Part shown: positions 63,990 to 64,000 of the stretch, piece after piece | Position numbering within the stretch: the first letter of the stretch is position 1 | How the letters are laid out: each line of letters begins with the position of its first letter | Source: Closterium sp. NIES-65 | Taxonomy: Eukaryota; Streptophyta; Zygnematophyceae; Desmidiales; Closteriaceae | Assembly: GCA_948144175.1 (NCBI GenBank) | Contig: CANXME010002517.1 | Location: 1,922,001 to 1,986,000 of the forward strand | DNA length: 64,000 nucleotides | Direction: 5' to 3' | The notes under the pieces: model-generated | Database searches by the model: none | Seen by the model: the letters and a program-made list of their open reading frames with translations, nothing else | Told to the model about the DNA's origin: nothing | Position numbers and translations under genes: made by a program

Positions 63990-64000
63990 CGCGCAATCAG

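Larger units (their letters stand above)
48930..64000 (-). mobile_element. pogo-like DNA transposon remnant, split by nested copia elements
   Basis: Transposase-coding pieces lie on the minus strand at 63989-62767 and 49785-49252. Near the left end (48947-49090) ATAAGCGCC-like motifs repeat in both orientations, as expected for terminal or subterminal transposase-binding sites. The other end is beyond the window. Copia 4 is inserted at 49786-62766. Confidence 0.75.

Overview
The window is nuclear DNA from a green-lineage eukaryote, most likely a streptophyte (a charophyte-type alga or bryophyte). This rests on a plastid-type release factor 2 with a putative transit peptide, a plant-specific PDDEXK/DUF506 protein, an RZ-1-like glycine-rich RNA-binding protein, a chromodomain Ty3/gypsy element, several Ty1/copia elements, and GT-AG introns throughout. 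The species cannot be fixed from the sequence alone.

Layout. 1-2331: remnants of Ty1/copia elements. 3180-9316 (+): OS9, an ER lectin of ER-associated degradation. 9317-11671: no gene, with a degenerate ~78-bp repeat. 11672-12448 (-): an intronless basic protein with S/T-P-x-K repeats and two SxIP motifs. 13546-15365 (-): a DUF506 protein. 16992-22246 (-): plastid RF2 (PrfB/HCF109 type), six exons. 22738-28892 (-): pseudouridine-5'-phosphate glycosidase (PsuG), eleven exons. 29199-44537 (+): a chromovirus that carries two younger copia insertions. 44863-45752 (-): RNA-binding protein. 46833-48717 (+): RPS23. About 48930 to the window end (-): a decayed pogo-like DNA transposon split by a minus-strand copia element, which itself carries another copia element.

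The most unusual feature is shared by four unrelated genes (OS9, RF2, PsuG, RPS23). Their introns are filled with partial tandem copies of the neighbouring exons. Copies of an exon head, with its acceptor, lie upstream of the intact exon. Copies of an exon tail, with its donor, lie downstream. This polarity is what tandem duplication across splice junctions predicts. In the first three genes, short palindromes close to TTTTGAGNCGNCTCAAAA recur where exon copies break off or tandem units join, which suggests a common mechanism of intron growth.

The repeat landscape is very young. All five complete LTR elements have LTR pairs that look identical and perfect 5-bp target-site duplications, although they are nested up to three deep. 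One copia element has a fully open 1771-codon polyprotein. Another carries only reverse transcriptase and RNase H between intact LTRs. The chromovirus joins gag and pol through what looks like a textbook -1 frameshift signal.
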